Shown: positions 54,217 to 63,943, counted from the stretch's first letter. The stretch: 64,000 nt of DNA from Mycobacteroides chelonae (GCA_014204435.1 JACHLF010000003.1:352150-416149); one strand, 5' to 3'. Numbers and translations are program-made. The notes: a model not told the origin generated them from the sequence alone.

Positions 54217-56925
54217 GTGACTGCGCCTGCGACCAAGACCGGAACCAAACAGCCGACCCTGCTGCTGCTCGACGGCAACTCGCTGGCGTTCCGGGCGTTC
54301 TATGCGCTCCCCGCCGAGAACTTCAAGACCCAGTCCGGCCTAACCACCAACGCGGTGTACGGGTTCACCTCCATGTTGATCAACTTGCTGCGCGATGAGG
54401 CGCCCACGCACGTGGCCGCTGCCTTCGACGTATCGCGCAAGACATTCCGCTCCGAGCGGTATCCCGAGTACAAGGCCACCCGATCGGCAACCCCCGACGA
54501 GTTCCGCGGGCAGATTGACATCACTAAGCAAGTGCTCCAGGCCCTCGGCATCACCGTGCTCGCCGAGGAGGGGTTCGAGGCCGACGACATCATCGCCACC
54601 CTGGCCACGCAGGGACAGGCCGAGGGCTTCAAGGTCTTCGTAGTCACCGGTGACCGCGACTCACTCCAGCTCGTCAACGAGGACGTGACGGTTCTCTATC
54701 CGCGCAAGGGCGTCAGCGACCTCACCCGCTTCACCCCGGAAACCGTGGTCAAGAAGTACGGACTCACACCCACTCAATACCCGGATTTCGCGGCGCTGCG
54801 TGGCGACCCGAGCGACAACCTGCCCGGCATCCCCGGGGTCGGCGAGAAGACCGCGTCGAAGTGGATTCTCGAATACGGGTCGCTGCAGGAGCTGGTCGAC
54901 AAGGCTGACACCGTGCGCGGCAAGGTGGGTGACTCGCTTCGCGCCAACCTCGGCTCGGTGATCCTCAACCGCGAGCTCACCGATCTGGTCCGCACGGTGC
55001 CGCTTCCGTATGTGCCGGCTCAGCTGGCCCTTGCCCCCTGGGATCGCGACCAGATTCACCGTCTCTTCGACGACTTGGAATTCCGGGTGTTACGCGACCG
55101 GCTATTCGAAACCCTCGAGGCCGTCGAACCCGAGGTCGACGAGGGATTCCAGCTGGCCGGCCAGGCATTGACACCCGGCACGGTTGCCGATTGGCTGAGC
55201 ACGCATGCCGCAGACGGCCGCCGTAGCGGTCTTGCGGTGGTCGGCACCTACACGCCGTACGCCGGCGATGCCACGGCCATCGCCATCGCGTCTGCCGATG
55301 GGGATGGCGCGTACATCGACACCACAACCGCTACCCCGGAGGACGAGACGGCCCTGGCTGACTGGCTCGCCGACCCGGCACGCCCCAAGGCCCTGCACGA
55401 AGCCAAGCAGGCCATACATGCGCTGGCCGGACGGGGGTGGCAGCTCGACGGGGTCACCTCCGATACCGCGCTGGCCGCCTATCTGGTGCGCCCCGGGCAA
55501 CGCAGTTTCGCGCTCGATGACCTCTCGTTGCGATATCTACGCCGCGAACTCCGCGCTGAAGACGATGGGGAGCAACAGCTTTCGCTGCTGGACGAGGAAG
55601 GAGCCGGCGACGCCAAGGCCGCCCAAGCTCAGATGCTGCGCGCCCGCGCCATCATCGACCTGGCCGACGCGCTCGACATCGAACTGGAACGCATCGAATC
55701 GGCCACCCTGCTCGCCGACATGGAGCTACCGGTGCAGCGCGTACTGGCGGGACTGGAATCCGTGGGCATCGCGATCGACAGCGATCATCTGACCTCGCTA
55801 CAGAATCAGTTTGCCACCGGCATCCGGGAAGCCGCCGACGCCGCATACGCCGTGATCGGTAAGCAGATCAACCTGGGTTCGCCCAAACAGCTTCAAGTCG
55901 TGCTGTTCGACGAACTCGGCATGCCCAAGACCAAGAAGACCAAGACCGGCTACACGACCGATGCGGATGCCCTGCAGACGCTGTTCGACAAGACAGGTCA
56001 TCCCTTCCTCGAGCATCTGCTCACTCACCGCGATGTCACCAGGCTGAAAGTCACCGTCGACGGACTGCTGAAATCCGTTGCCGCTGATGGTCGCATCCAC
56101 ACCACCTTCAACCAGACCATCGCGGCTACTGGTCGGCTGTCGTCGACCGAGCCAAACCTACAGAACATTCCAGTGCGTACCGAGGCGGGCCGGGAAATCC
56201 GCGACGGCTTCGTGGTGGGCCAGGGCTTCTCGGAGCTAATGACGGTCGACTACAGCCAGATCGAAATGCGCATTATGGCCCACCTGTCGGCCGACGAGGG
56301 ACTCATCGAGGCGTTCAACACCGGCGAGGACCTGCACTCATTCGTGGCCGCCCGAGCCTTCGGCGTTCCGATCGACGAGGTCACCGCCGAACTGCGTCGA
56401 CGGGTGAAGGCGATGTCCTACGGTCTGGCCTACGGTCTGTCCGCATACGGACTGGCAACCCAGCTCAAGATCTCCAACGACGAGGCCAAAGAGCAGATGG
56501 ATCAGTACTTCTCGCGGTTCGGCGGTGTTCGCGACTACCTGCACGCGGTGGTGGATCAAGCACGCAAGGACGGGTACACCTCCACGGTGCTCGGCCGGCG
56601 CCGCTACCTGCCTGACTTGGACAGCGGCGATCGTCTGCGCCGCGAGGCCGCCGAACGTGCGGCCCTCAACGCGCCCATCCAGGGGAGCGCCGCCGACATC
56701 ATCAAGGTCGCGATGACCACCACCGACAAGGCCCTGCGCGACAAGGGCTTACGGTCTCGCATGCTCTTACAGGTGCATGATGAGCTCCTGTTCGAGGTGG
56801 CCGAGGGCGAACGGGAAAGCCTGGAGGCGTTGGTACGCGAGACCATGGGCTCGGCGTATCCGCTCGATGTGCCACTGGAGGTTTCCGTCGGGTATGGGCG
56901 CAGCTGGGACGCCGCGGCGCACTGA
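54217..56925 (+). CDS. polA: DNA polymerase I
   Basis: 902 residues. The 5'-3' exonuclease domain (about 1-300) has 'LLLLDGNSLAFRAFYALPAE' and 'VVTGDRDSLQLV'. The middle 3'-5' exonuclease-like domain lacks the usual acidic residues, as in other mycobacteria. The polymerase domain has motif A 'MTVDYSQIEMRIMAHLSADE', motif B 'RRRVKAMSYGLAYGLSAYG' and motif C 'LLQVHDELLFEV'. It removes primers and fills gaps in repair and replication. GTG 54217 ('MTAPATKTGTKQPTLLLLDG') sits beside a -10 box. Confidence 0.97.
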   Translation: MTAPATKTGTKQPTLLLLDGNSLAFRAFYALPAENFKTQSGLTTNAVYGFTSMLINLLRDEAPTHVAAAFDVSRKTFRSERYPEYKATRSATPDEFRGQIDITKQVLQALGITVLAEEGFEADDIIATLATQGQAEGFKVFVVTGDRDSLQLVNEDVTVLYPRKGVSDLTRFTPETVVKKYGLTPTQYPDFAALRGDPSDNLPGIPGVGEKTASKWILEYGSLQELVDKADTVRGKVGDSLRANLGSVILNRELTDLVRTVPLPYVPAQLALAPWDRDQIHRLFDDLEFRVLRDRLFETLEAVEPEVDEGFQLAGQALTPGTVADWLSTHAADGRRSGLAVVGTYTPYAGDATAIAIASADGDGAYIDTTTATPEDETALADWLADPARPKALHEAKQAIHALAGRGWQLDGVTSDTALAAYLVRPGQRSFALDDLSLRYLRRELRAEDDGEQQLSLLDEEGAGDAKAAQAQMLRARAIIDLADALDIELERIESATLLADMELPVQRVLAGLESVGIAIDSDHLTSLQNQFATGIREAADAAYAVIGKQINLGSPKQLQVVLFDELGMPKTKKTKTGYTTDADALQTLFDKTGHPFLEHLLTHRDVTRLKVTVDGLLKSVAADGRIHTTFNQTIAATGRLSSTEPNLQNIPVRTEAGREIRDGFVVGQGFSELMTVDYSQIEMRIMAHLSADEGLIEAFNTGEDLHSFVAARAFGVPIDEVTAELRRRVKAMSYGLAYGLSAYGLATQLKISNDEAKEQMDQYFSRFGGVRDYLHAVVDQARKDGYTSTVLGRRRYLPDLDSGDRLRREAAERAALNAPIQGSAADIIKVAMTTTDKALRDKGLRSRMLLQVHDELLFEVAEGERESLEALVRETMGSAYPLDVPLEVSVGYGRSWDAAAH

Positions 56926-56937
56926 GCGTCGGCGTTA

Positions 56938-57298
56938 GTGCGTGTCCGGTGTGTGCACACGCTGGTCGGCAGTTCGCGGCGGCAACCGCGTCGGCGACGG
57001 CCAAGTTGATACCGACTCCGCCCAGGAGCGCAGATCGTTCACATGCTCGCGTAGCTCAGGACGCGCCGTGACCAAACGCTCCTTGAACGCATCCAGGGAA
57101 CCGTTCTGCGGTCCGGCTCCCTTCGGCATGAGGTGGGCAACCTGCCAGTGGTCACCGCGAGAAATCATCGCCAGCAGCAGTCCTCGGCGCAGCACTGCGA
57201 ACGTTCCTCGGGATCTCCGGCCCGGCGATTCGGCCGGAACCAGAGCAGATCCCCCTGTGGCATGTCGGTGTGAATCGCACCAGCGAATCGCACCAGCG
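56938..57298 (-). pseudogene. FAD-dependent monooxygenase (PheA/TfdB type) remnant
   Basis: 'LLLAMISRGDHWQVAHLMPK', 'GAGPQNGSLDAFKERLVTAR' and 'PELREHVNDLRSW' correspond to the substrate domain, then directly, in another frame, 'GGVGINLAVADAVAAAN' from the C-terminal FAD site. The G-D-A-A-H stretch that should lie between is deleted, and the front half of the gene is absent. Lies in the gap after polA, overlapping no intact gene. Confidence 0.75.
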
Positions 57299-58780
57299 TC
57301 ACGCGGCGGAGGACACGGCCTTCGACTTGGCGGTGCCGAACTGCATGTTCTCGTCAATCCGATCGCGATGGAACGCAATGAAATCCAGCAGGTAGTTGTG
57401 CCGGATGGCCCACGGCCCCGACGTCCCGGACCGCGGCATATGCGCATCACCACGGCTCACGTACCCCGAAGACAGATTGAAGAACGGGCGTGCTTCAATC
57501 TCCTGTCCGTGCCGGTCCGGATATGCGTGGGTGTATCCACGCCGCTCCATGTAGTCCAGAAGCCGCACAACGGCTCGCGCGCTCAGGTCGGCGCGCAGCG
57601 TCCATGAGGCATTGGTGTACCCGACGCTCCATGCCGCATTCGGCACACCCTCGATCAGATATCCCTTGTAGATGAATCGATTCGGGGAATCGACAGGGGA
57701 GCCGTCCACACTCAGCTCGATGCCGCCGAAGATCTGTAGATTTAATCCCGTTGCGGTGATGACCACATCGGAGCGTAGTTCCTCGCCCGAACCCAGCCTG
57801 ATTCCGGACGGGGTGAATGAGTCGACGGTGTCGGTGACCATCCGAACGCCGCCGTTGCTGATCGCCTCGAAGAGGTCGCCGTCGGTGTCGGCGCACACGC
57901 GTTGATCCCAGGGGTTGTAGCGCGGTGTGAAATGCACGTCGACCGGATAGTCCGCGGGCAGCAGCTTGGAGATGCGGCGCCTGAGGAACCATTTGGCGAA
58001 GCCGGGCGCCTTGCGGCAGACCTGGTACATGATCCAGTTGAAGCCGCCCAACCAGATACGGGCGAAATGCTGAACAACACTGAGCGGAAGCATTTTTCGC
58101 AGTAGATCCACCACCGTGTCGACACGGGCGATCGGGTAGACGTAGCTGGGGGAGCGCTGCAGCATGCTCACCTTGGCCCCGGCACGCGCCAACGAGGGCA
58201 CCAAGGTGATGGCCGTCGCGCCGCTGCCGATAACCGTCACGTCCTTGCCGGTGCAGTCCAGGTCTTCCGGCCAGTGCTGGGGGTGGATCAGCCGCCCGGC
58301 GTAGTTCTCGACCCCCGGGAACTCAGGGGTGTAGCCGTCGTCGTAGTTGTAGTAGCCGGTGCACAGGTAGAGGAACCGGCTGCGGTAGGTGGTGGGGCCG
58401 GCCGGGGTCGCGACGCGAACCGACCAGGTGTCGGTGTCGGTGCGGAAGTCCGCGCCGGTGACCTTCGCCGAGAAGCTGATATGCCCGTCGACGTCGTAGT
58501 CCCGGGCGGCGTGCTCCAAGTAGTCACGGATATCGGCGCCGTCGGCGATGGTGTTGCGTTCATGCCAGGGGTGGTAACCGAAGCTAAGCGTGTAGATGTC
58601 GCTGTCAGAGCGAATTCCCGGGTACCGGAAGAGGTCCCAGGTTCCGCCGATACGCTCGCGGCGCTCGACGATGTGGAAGCTGCGGCCCGCCGTGCTTAAC
58701 CGGATGGCGGCGTTGATGCCCGATATCCCCGCACCCACGATGAGGACGTCTACGAGCTCGTCTTTCGACATGTCCGACAT
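57299..58780 (-). CDS. Flavin-containing Baeyer-Villiger monooxygenase (EthA-like)
   Basis: 493 residues, two Rossmann folds. FAD site 'DVLIVGAGISGINAAIRLST', 'ERIGGTWDLFRYPGIRSDSD' and 'IYTLSFGYHPW'; the BVMO fingerprint 'YAGRLIHPQHWPEDLDCTGK' with Tyr in place of the usual Phe; NADP site 'VTVIGSGATAITLVPSLARA'; C-terminal 'FTPRYNPWDQRVCADTDGDL' and 'VVITATGLNLQIFGG'. Very like M. tuberculosis EthA, which activates ethionamide, but also like MymA-type enzymes; the natural substrate is unknown. Confidence 0.92.
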   Translation of the reverse strand: MSDMSKDELVDVLIVGAGISGINAAIRLSTAGRSFHIVERRERIGGTWDLFRYPGIRSDSDIYTLSFGYHPWHERNTIADGADIRDYLEHAARDYDVDGHISFSAKVTGADFRTDTDTWSVRVATPAGPTTYRSRFLYLCTGYYNYDDGYTPEFPGVENYAGRLIHPQHWPEDLDCTGKDVTVIGSGATAITLVPSLARAGAKVSMLQRSPSYVYPIARVDTVVDLLRKMLPLSVVQHFARIWLGGFNWIMYQVCRKAPGFAKWFLRRRISKLLPADYPVDVHFTPRYNPWDQRVCADTDGDLFEAISNGGVRMVTDTVDSFTPSGIRLGSGEELRSDVVITATGLNLQIFGGIELSVDGSPVDSPNRFIYKGYLIEGVPNAAWSVGYTNASWTLRADLSARAVVRLLDYMERRGYTHAYPDRHGQEIEARPFFNLSSGYVSRGDAHMPRSGTSGPWAIRHNYLLDFIAFHRDRIDENMQFGTAKSKAVSSAA

Positions 58781-58825
58781 GATGCTCCTGATCGTCGTTG
58801 ATGAGACAACATCTGACTCATCAAC

Positions 58826-60043
58826 CTACCCCGTCAGGGGCGCGCGATAACCCGAGAGTGCTTGCAAGACCGGCGCCGCGGCACGAGCCGCCATGACCGC
58901 GTACGCCTCCTCGGTCTGCATCGCGAAGTCCCGAGGATCGCGGGAGCCCCGTTCGATTCTGTCGCGTACGAACGCAAGCTCTACCACCTGCGCGGCGAAG
59001 TTCTTCACCGCGATGCCACTAGGGGCACCGCCGATTCGCTTGGCTTCCGCAATGGCGTGCTTCCGGTCCGTGATCGAACCCAGCCAGGTGGCCTCGTTGG
59101 GGGTGACCAACCCGGCTGCCACCATCCCCGGCAACTTCTCGGCGACGACATGCTGTTCCTTGCGCCGGCTCCGCACACCCAGCACGATCACCACCACGAA
59201 CACGGGCACCATCCACAGCACGTACACCGCGAGGTATCCCCGAAGGCCCAAGAAGGACGAGCCGTTCCACAGGCCGTGCATCAGCACCGCGGCAAGGTAG
59301 CCGATCGCGATGCAGACAAACTTGGCGACAGCACTGTGCTGCTTCATGGCGTAGTAGACGCCGATACCGGTCATCGTGGTGAACAGCGAGTGCGCGAACG
59401 GACCGAGGCCCAAACGCAGGATCGCCGTGAGCACCGACTCGCCCACGGTGTTGCCACTGCCGATGTAGGCAATGTCTTCGAGCCAGGCGAATCCGGCCGC
59501 GGTGATACCCGCGTACACTAGGCAATCGGTAAGCGAGTTGACTTCCTGGCGGCGTCGACCCGTCAACATCAGCAGCATAAAGGCACCCTTGGCCGCCTCT
59601 TCGATGAAGGGTGCGCGGATCGCGATCGACCCGAAGCTGGTGCTGCCGTCTGGATCGAACACCGAGCCGAAGGCCAGCTCGAGGACGATCGAGACGACGA
59701 CGGCCATCGACGCGCCCCAGACAAAGGCCAGTACAAGGAGCCGTGAGGGCTCCGGTTCCCAGCGGTCCAGCCATAAATAACAGAGGACGACGACCCCGAT
59801 CGCAATGCTCGACAGGACCAATCCGATCATCGCGCCAACCGGGTTGGAGAGAAGCAAGCCGGCCAGAATCAACCCCGTTACCAGCGCCAGAGCGATGATG
59901 ACGCCGATCGGCGCCCCGACCTTCTTGACTCGTTGGGAGAATCCCGGCATGGGCGGCATGGGAGCGGGCGCAGCGGCGTAGGACACCACCGAAGAGTAGC
60001 TGGGAGCCAGTGTGCCGGTGCGGTAATGACCCGGCGCCGGCAC
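58826..60043 (-). CDS. PrsW-family intramembrane metalloprotease
   Basis: 405 residues with about eight helices. Metal and catalytic motifs: 'APFIEEAAKGAFMLLML' (E-E-x-x-K), 'GFAWLEDIAYIGSGNTVG', 'GPFAHSLFTTMTGIGVYYA' (H) and 'AVLMHGLWNGSSFLGLRG' (H-x-x-W-N). PrsW-type proteases cut anti-sigma factors in Bacillus; substrates here are unknown. The C-terminal 100 residues form a polar cytoplasmic tail. GTG 60043 was taken. Confidence 0.9.
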   Translation of the reverse strand: MPAPGHYRTGTLAPSYSSVVSYAAAPAPMPPMPGFSQRVKKVGAPIGVIIALALVTGLILAGLLLSNPVGAMIGLVLSSIAIGVVVLCYLWLDRWEPEPSRLLVLAFVWGASMAVVVSIVLELAFGSVFDPDGSTSFGSIAIRAPFIEEAAKGAFMLLMLTGRRRQEVNSLTDCLVYAGITAAGFAWLEDIAYIGSGNTVGESVLTAILRLGLGPFAHSLFTTMTGIGVYYAMKQHSAVAKFVCIAIGYLAAVLMHGLWNGSSFLGLRGYLAVYVLWMVPVFVVVIVLGVRSRRKEQHVVAEKLPGMVAAGLVTPNEATWLGSITDRKHAIAEAKRIGGAPSGIAVKNFAAQVVELAFVRDRIERGSRDPRDFAMQTEEAYAVMAARAAAPVLQALSGYRAPLTG

Positions 60044-60105
60044 CCGTCAACGCGACCGGGTTTGTGCTGGTGGAGGCCAGTCTAGTAGGGTGAACAACAT
60101 CTCTG

Positions 60106-60117
60106 CCGCACGTGCGG
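60106..60117. promoter_or_regulatory. Perfect 12-bp palindrome in the rpsA leader
   Basis: CCGCACGTGCGG lies about 80 bp before the rpsA start, inside the likely 5' untranslated region. It could be a DNA operator or a short hairpin in the leader; ribosomal protein S1 is autoregulated in other bacteria. Function is not shown. Confidence 0.45.
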
Positions 60118-60197
60118 AGGTATAAGCACGCCTGCAGCTGAAGCTAGCTGTGCCAGCACTGTCCCTACTACACAACCTGTCCGGAGCAACCTCTCAC

Positions 60198-61643
60198 ATG
60201 CCAAGTCCCACCGTGACCTCGCCGCAAGTAGCCGTCAATGACATCGGCTCGGCCGAGGATTTTCTCGCCGCTATCGACAAGACGATCAAGTACTTCAACG
60301 ATGGCGACATCGTCGAAGGCACCATCGTCAAGGTTGACCGCGACGAAGTTCTTCTTGACATCGGTTACAAGACCGAAGGTGTCATCCCGTCCCGCGAGCT
60401 CTCGATCAAGCACGATGTCGACCCCAATGAGGTCGTTTCCGTGGGCGACGAGGTCGAGGCCCTGGTTCTCACCAAGGAAGACAAAGAAGGCCGCCTGATC
60501 CTGTCTAAGAAGCGCGCTCAGTACGAGCGGGCCTGGGGCACGATCGAGGAGCTTAAGGAGAAGGACGAGGCCGTCAAGGGCACCGTCATCGAGGTCGTCA
60601 AGGGCGGCCTGATCCTCGACATCGGTCTGCGCGGCTTCCTGCCCGCGTCGCTGGTCGAGATGCGTCGTGTCCGCGATCTGCAGCCGTACATCGGCAAGGA
60701 GATCGAGGCCAAGATCATCGAGCTCGACCGGAACCGCAACAACGTGGTGCTGAGCCGTCGCGCTTGGCTGGAGCAGACCCAGTCCGAGGTGCGCAGCGAG
60801 TTCCTCAACCAGCTCACCAAGGGCGCCATCCGCAAGGGTGTCGTGTCCTCGATCGTCAACTTCGGCGCCTTCGTCGATCTCGGAGGGGTTGACGGCCTGG
60901 TTCACGTGTCCGAGCTGTCCTGGAAGCACATCGACCACCCGTCCGAGGTGGTTCAGGTGGGCGATGAAGTCACCGTCGAGGTCCTCGACGTGGATATGGA
61001 TCGCGAGCGGGTTTCGTTGTCACTCAAGGCAACTCAGGAAGATCCGTGGCGTCATTTCGCCCGGACCCATGCCATCGGCCAGATTGTGCCCGGCAAGGTC
61101 ACCAAGCTGGTGCCGTTCGGTGCGTTCGTCCGCGTCGAAGAGGGCATTGAGGGCCTAGTGCACATCTCCGAGCTCTCGGAGCGCCACGTCGAGGTTCCGG
61201 ACCAGGTTGTGGGGGTCGGCGACGACGCGATGGTCAAGGTTATCGACATCGACCTGGAGCGTCGCCGGATCTCGCTGAGCCTCAAGCAGGCCAACGAGGA
61301 CTACACCGAGGAGTTCGACCCCTCGAAGTACGGCATGGCCGACAGCTACGACGAGGCCGGAAACTACATCTTCCCGGAGGGCTTCGACTCCGAGACGAAC
61401 GAGTGGCTTGAGGGCTTCGACAAGCAGCGTGAAGAGTGGGAGGCCCGGTACGCCGAGGCCGAGCGTCGCCACAAGATGCACACCGTTCAGATGGAGAAGT
61501 CCGCGGCTGCCGCCGAGGCAGAGGCTGCGGCCGCGTCCTCGAACGGTTCACCGCGGTCCGAGGATTCGGCTTCGCAGGGTGGTTCGCTCGCCAACGACGA
61601 GCAGCTCGCCGCACTGCGCGAGAAGCTGGCAGGCAACGCCTAA
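60198..61643 (+). CDS. rpsA: 30S ribosomal protein S1
   Basis: 481 residues with four S1 domains at about 34-105, 122-188, 209-277 and 294-365, each with the RNA-binding beta barrel ('GDIVEGTIVKVDRDEVLLDI', 'VKGTVIEVVKGGLILDIGLR', 'GVVSSIVNFGAFVDLGGVDG', 'GKVTKLVPFGAFVRVEEGIE'). The acidic, Ala/Ser-rich tail ends 'LAALREKLAGNA', the region noted in M. tuberculosis for pyrazinoic-acid work. ATG 60198 ('MPSPTVTSPQVAVNDIG') matches M. tuberculosis. Followed by a strong terminator. Confidence 0.98.
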   Translation: MPSPTVTSPQVAVNDIGSAEDFLAAIDKTIKYFNDGDIVEGTIVKVDRDEVLLDIGYKTEGVIPSRELSIKHDVDPNEVVSVGDEVEALVLTKEDKEGRLILSKKRAQYERAWGTIEELKEKDEAVKGTVIEVVKGGLILDIGLRGFLPASLVEMRRVRDLQPYIGKEIEAKIIELDRNRNNVVLSRRAWLEQTQSEVRSEFLNQLTKGAIRKGVVSSIVNFGAFVDLGGVDGLVHVSELSWKHIDHPSEVVQVGDEVTVEVLDVDMDRERVSLSLKATQEDPWRHFARTHAIGQIVPGKVTKLVPFGAFVRVEEGIEGLVHISELSERHVEVPDQVVGVGDDAMVKVIDIDLERRRISLSLKQANEDYTEEFDPSKYGMADSYDEAGNYIFPEGFDSETNEWLEGFDKQREEWEARYAEAERRHKMHTVQMEKSAAAAEAEAAAASSNGSPRSEDSASQGGSLANDEQLAALREKLAGNA

Positions 61644-61656
61644 AGCACGTGTTCTT

Positions 61657-61695
61657 AAAAGAAGGCCCCGGTCATCATGACCGGGGCCTTCTTTT
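61657..61695 (+). terminator. Intrinsic terminator of rpsA
   Basis: A 19-bp perfect inverted repeat, including GAAGGCCCCGGTCAT (61661-61675) and ATGACCGGGGCCTTC (61677-61691), with a one-base centre, flanked by AAAA and TTTT. It ends in a T tract 14 bp after the rpsA stop codon. Confidence 0.93.
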
Positions 61696-61787
61696 GTTGG
61701 CCTTCGCCGGCCGCAGTATCCCGGGAAAGACGAGAGGGCAACGCCCCCAACGCATGGCCTAGGCACGGAGGGTGACAGACTGCGGGC

Positions 61788-62984
61788 ATGTTGCGGATCG
61801 GCCTGACCGGGGGAATCGGCGCGGGAAAGTCGACGGTGTCGCGGACCCTGGCGGAATGCGGGGCCTTCATCGTGGACAGCGACGTCATCGCGCGTGACGT
61901 CGTGGAACCCGGCACCCCCGGCTTGACCGCACTCGTGGAAGCCTTCGGTGAATCGATCCTGCGGCCCGATGGCGCTCTGGATCGTCCAGCGTTGGCGGCC
62001 ATCGCGTTCCAGGATGACGCTCACCGGGCCACGCTCAACGGAATCGTGCACCCGTTGGTCGGGGCTCGCCGGGCCGAGTTGATGGCCTCGGCAGGCGAGG
62101 ATGTCATTGTGGTGGAAGACATCCCGCTGCTGACCGAGAATTCGCTTGCACCCTTCTATCATCTGGTGCTGGTGGTGCACGCCGAGATCGAAACCCGCGT
62201 GGCCCGGCTCGTCAGCCATCGGGGCATGGATGAAAAGGATGCACGCTCGCGGGTGGCGGCGCAGGCCTCCGACGAACAACGCCGCTCGATTGCCGATGTG
62301 TGGCTGGACAATTCGGGCGATACGGAGGCACTCGCGCAGACCGTCCGTGATCTCTGGGCCGCCCGGTTGCTGCCGTACGCGCATAACCTGCGCACGCGCC
62401 AACGCGCGCCCTGGCAGCCGCAGCTCGTGCCCGCGGATCCGACATGGCCGGTACAAGCGCAACGCATCATCAATCGGCTCGCGGTGGCCTGCGGTTCGAA
62501 GGCGCTGCGCATCGACCACATCGGCTCCACGTCGGTGCCCGGACTGCATGCCAAGGACGTTATAGACATTCAGGTGACCGTCGAATCCCTCGACGTGGCG
62601 GACACTCTGGCGGATCCCTTGGCAGACATCGGCCTGCCACACATCGCGGGCATCACCGCGGATGATCCGCACGATGCCGAAGCCGCCACGTGGGACAAGC
62701 GCATCCACGCAGCCGCCGATCCGGGACGCGCCGCTCTGGTGCATGTGCGGGTGGACGGATGGCCAGGCCAGCGATTCGCGCTGATCTTCCGGGATTGGCT
62801 GCGGGCCGACCAACGGGCGTGTGCCGAGTACCTGGCGATCAAGCAGGCGGCCGAGCGAGCAGCGGCCGCGGCGGACGGCGATTCCGGAACTTACGTGAGA
62901 GCCAAAGAACCGTGGTTCGCGCAGGCGTATCCGCGGGCACTGACCTGGGCCGCCGATAACGGCTGGACGCCGCCGGCGTCCTGA
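61788..62984 (+). CDS. coaE: Dephospho-CoA kinase fused to a GrpB (UPF0157) domain
   Basis: 398 residues. CoaE (1-about 195): P-loop 'IGLTGGIGAGKSTVSRTLAE', 'IVDSDVIARDVVEPGTPGL', lid 'RVARLVSHRGMDEKDARSRV'; last step of coenzyme A synthesis. GrpB/nucleotidyltransferase-like domain (about 215-395): 'LVPADPTWPVQAQRIINRLA', 'RIDHIGSTSVPGLHAKDVID' (G-S-T-S-V-P-G) and 'RAALVHVRVDGWPGQRFALI'. This fusion is the norm in mycobacteria. Confidence 0.96.
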   Translation: MLRIGLTGGIGAGKSTVSRTLAECGAFIVDSDVIARDVVEPGTPGLTALVEAFGESILRPDGALDRPALAAIAFQDDAHRATLNGIVHPLVGARRAELMASAGEDVIVVEDIPLLTENSLAPFYHLVLVVHAEIETRVARLVSHRGMDEKDARSRVAAQASDEQRRSIADVWLDNSGDTEALAQTVRDLWAARLLPYAHNLRTRQRAPWQPQLVPADPTWPVQAQRIINRLAVACGSKALRIDHIGSTSVPGLHAKDVIDIQVTVESLDVADTLADPLADIGLPHIAGITADDPHDAEAATWDKRIHAAADPGRAALVHVRVDGWPGQRFALIFRDWLRADQRACAEYLAIKQAAERAAAAADGDSGTYVRAKEPWFAQAYPRALTWAADNGWTPPAS

Positions 62985-62985
62985 T

Positions 62986-63651
62986 TCAGCGCTGTTGCTC
63001 GACGATGCCGATGCAGGTCGCCGTCAACAATCTGGTCAAAGCCGGCTCGAAGTCAAGGCTCCAATCCGGCGGGACCCCGGGGTCGCTGCGGTAGTCGTGC
63101 TCCAGCCCCTCGGGCGGGTGTGCGATCTGCCAGAGCATCGCTGCCAGCGAGAACGCGGCGACGAGGATATCTAGAGAGCCTTTGCGGCCGATCTCCGGGA
63201 GCGCACGTTCGATCGATTCTGCGATCGCCATGACCGCGACGTTGCTGACTTGCTTGACCTCGGCGACACGTTCCACATCGACTTCGTGTTCCAAGTGCAG
63301 ATGCTGGTTGGCCAATAGGTCACAAAACAGCGGGTCGTCGAGGAGGCCATGCACAAGGGACTCGGCCACGCGAGCGGGGGAGTCCGGGCCGGGCTTGGCC
63401 AGGGCGGCGCACACCGTGTCGGACCACCGCGTCCACCCCTCCGCGGCCAGGTGCAACAACACTTCCTTGTGCGAGCTGAAGTAGCGCCGAACCGCCGAAT
63501 AGTGCACCCCGGCACGGTTGGCGACCGCTGTCAGCGTCACCGAGGTGACACCGGATTCCACAGCCAGTGATCGTGCGGCTTCCACGATCGCTGCGGCCCG
63601 CTGACGTTTCTTTTCGTCGGTGCGGGCGCGTTGGAATGTCAGTTGCGCCAC
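62986..63651 (-). CDS. TetR-family transcriptional regulator
   Basis: 221 residues. HTH 'VTLTAVANRAGVHYSAVRRY' with 'FSSHKEVLLHLAAEGWTRW' is the TetR N-terminal domain; the C-terminal ligand domain has 'LVHGLLDDPLFCDLLANQHL'. GTG 63651 ('VAQLTFQRARTDEKKRQRAA') was chosen; GTG 63669 is in frame. Divergent from an MmpS-like start at the window edge, with TGCGTTA repeats between, so it probably controls an MmpS/MmpL transporter. Confidence 0.9.
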   Translation of the reverse strand: MAQLTFQRARTDEKKRQRAAAIVEAARSLAVESGVTSVTLTAVANRAGVHYSAVRRYFSSHKEVLLHLAAEGWTRWSDTVCAALAKPGPDSPARVAESLVHGLLDDPLFCDLLANQHLHLEHEVDVERVAEVKQVSNVAVMAIAESIERALPEIGRKGSLDILVAAFSLAAMLWQIAHPPEGLEHDYRSDPGVPPDWSLDFEPALTRLLTATCIGIVEQQR

Positions 63652-63661
63652 GTGCCGAGGA

Positions 63662-63732
63662 TAACGCACGGCGTGTGATTTGCGAGGCAGCGAACCACCC
63701 GGTAGCGTGCGTTACGCACGTGGTATGCGTTA
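63662..63732. promoter_or_regulatory. TetR operator region: palindrome plus TGCGTTA repeats
   Basis: CGTGCGT-T-ACGCACG (63706-63720) is a perfect 15-bp palindrome. The half-site TGCGTTA occurs at 63708-63714 and 63726-63732, and inverted (TAACGCA) at 63662-63668, just upstream of the TetR start. The cluster fits TetR binding that shuts down both divergent genes. Confidence 0.65.
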
Positions 63733-63943
63733 AAGATCCTGATGAAACGCGCTGGAAGGGAGCCGACTGTTCCGACCTTAGGCATGGTTTACTTCGGGAC
63801 CGGGCGTGCGCGCTATCGCGCGGCTAGTGCTGTTCCGCCCTCGGGCCGTGCGGCGGACGAGTGCGGAATCTGATCAGCAGTTGAGCCAGGGCCGGGCAAG
63901 CGGCGGCGATCTGATCTACGCCAACGGGTGAAGGGGTTTTACG
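63733..63943. other. Leader region before the mmpS-like gene
   Basis: About 200 bp between the operator cluster and the MmpS-like reading. No gene is seen. A possible Shine-Dalgarno sequence AAGGGG lies at 63931-63936. Confidence 0.5.
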
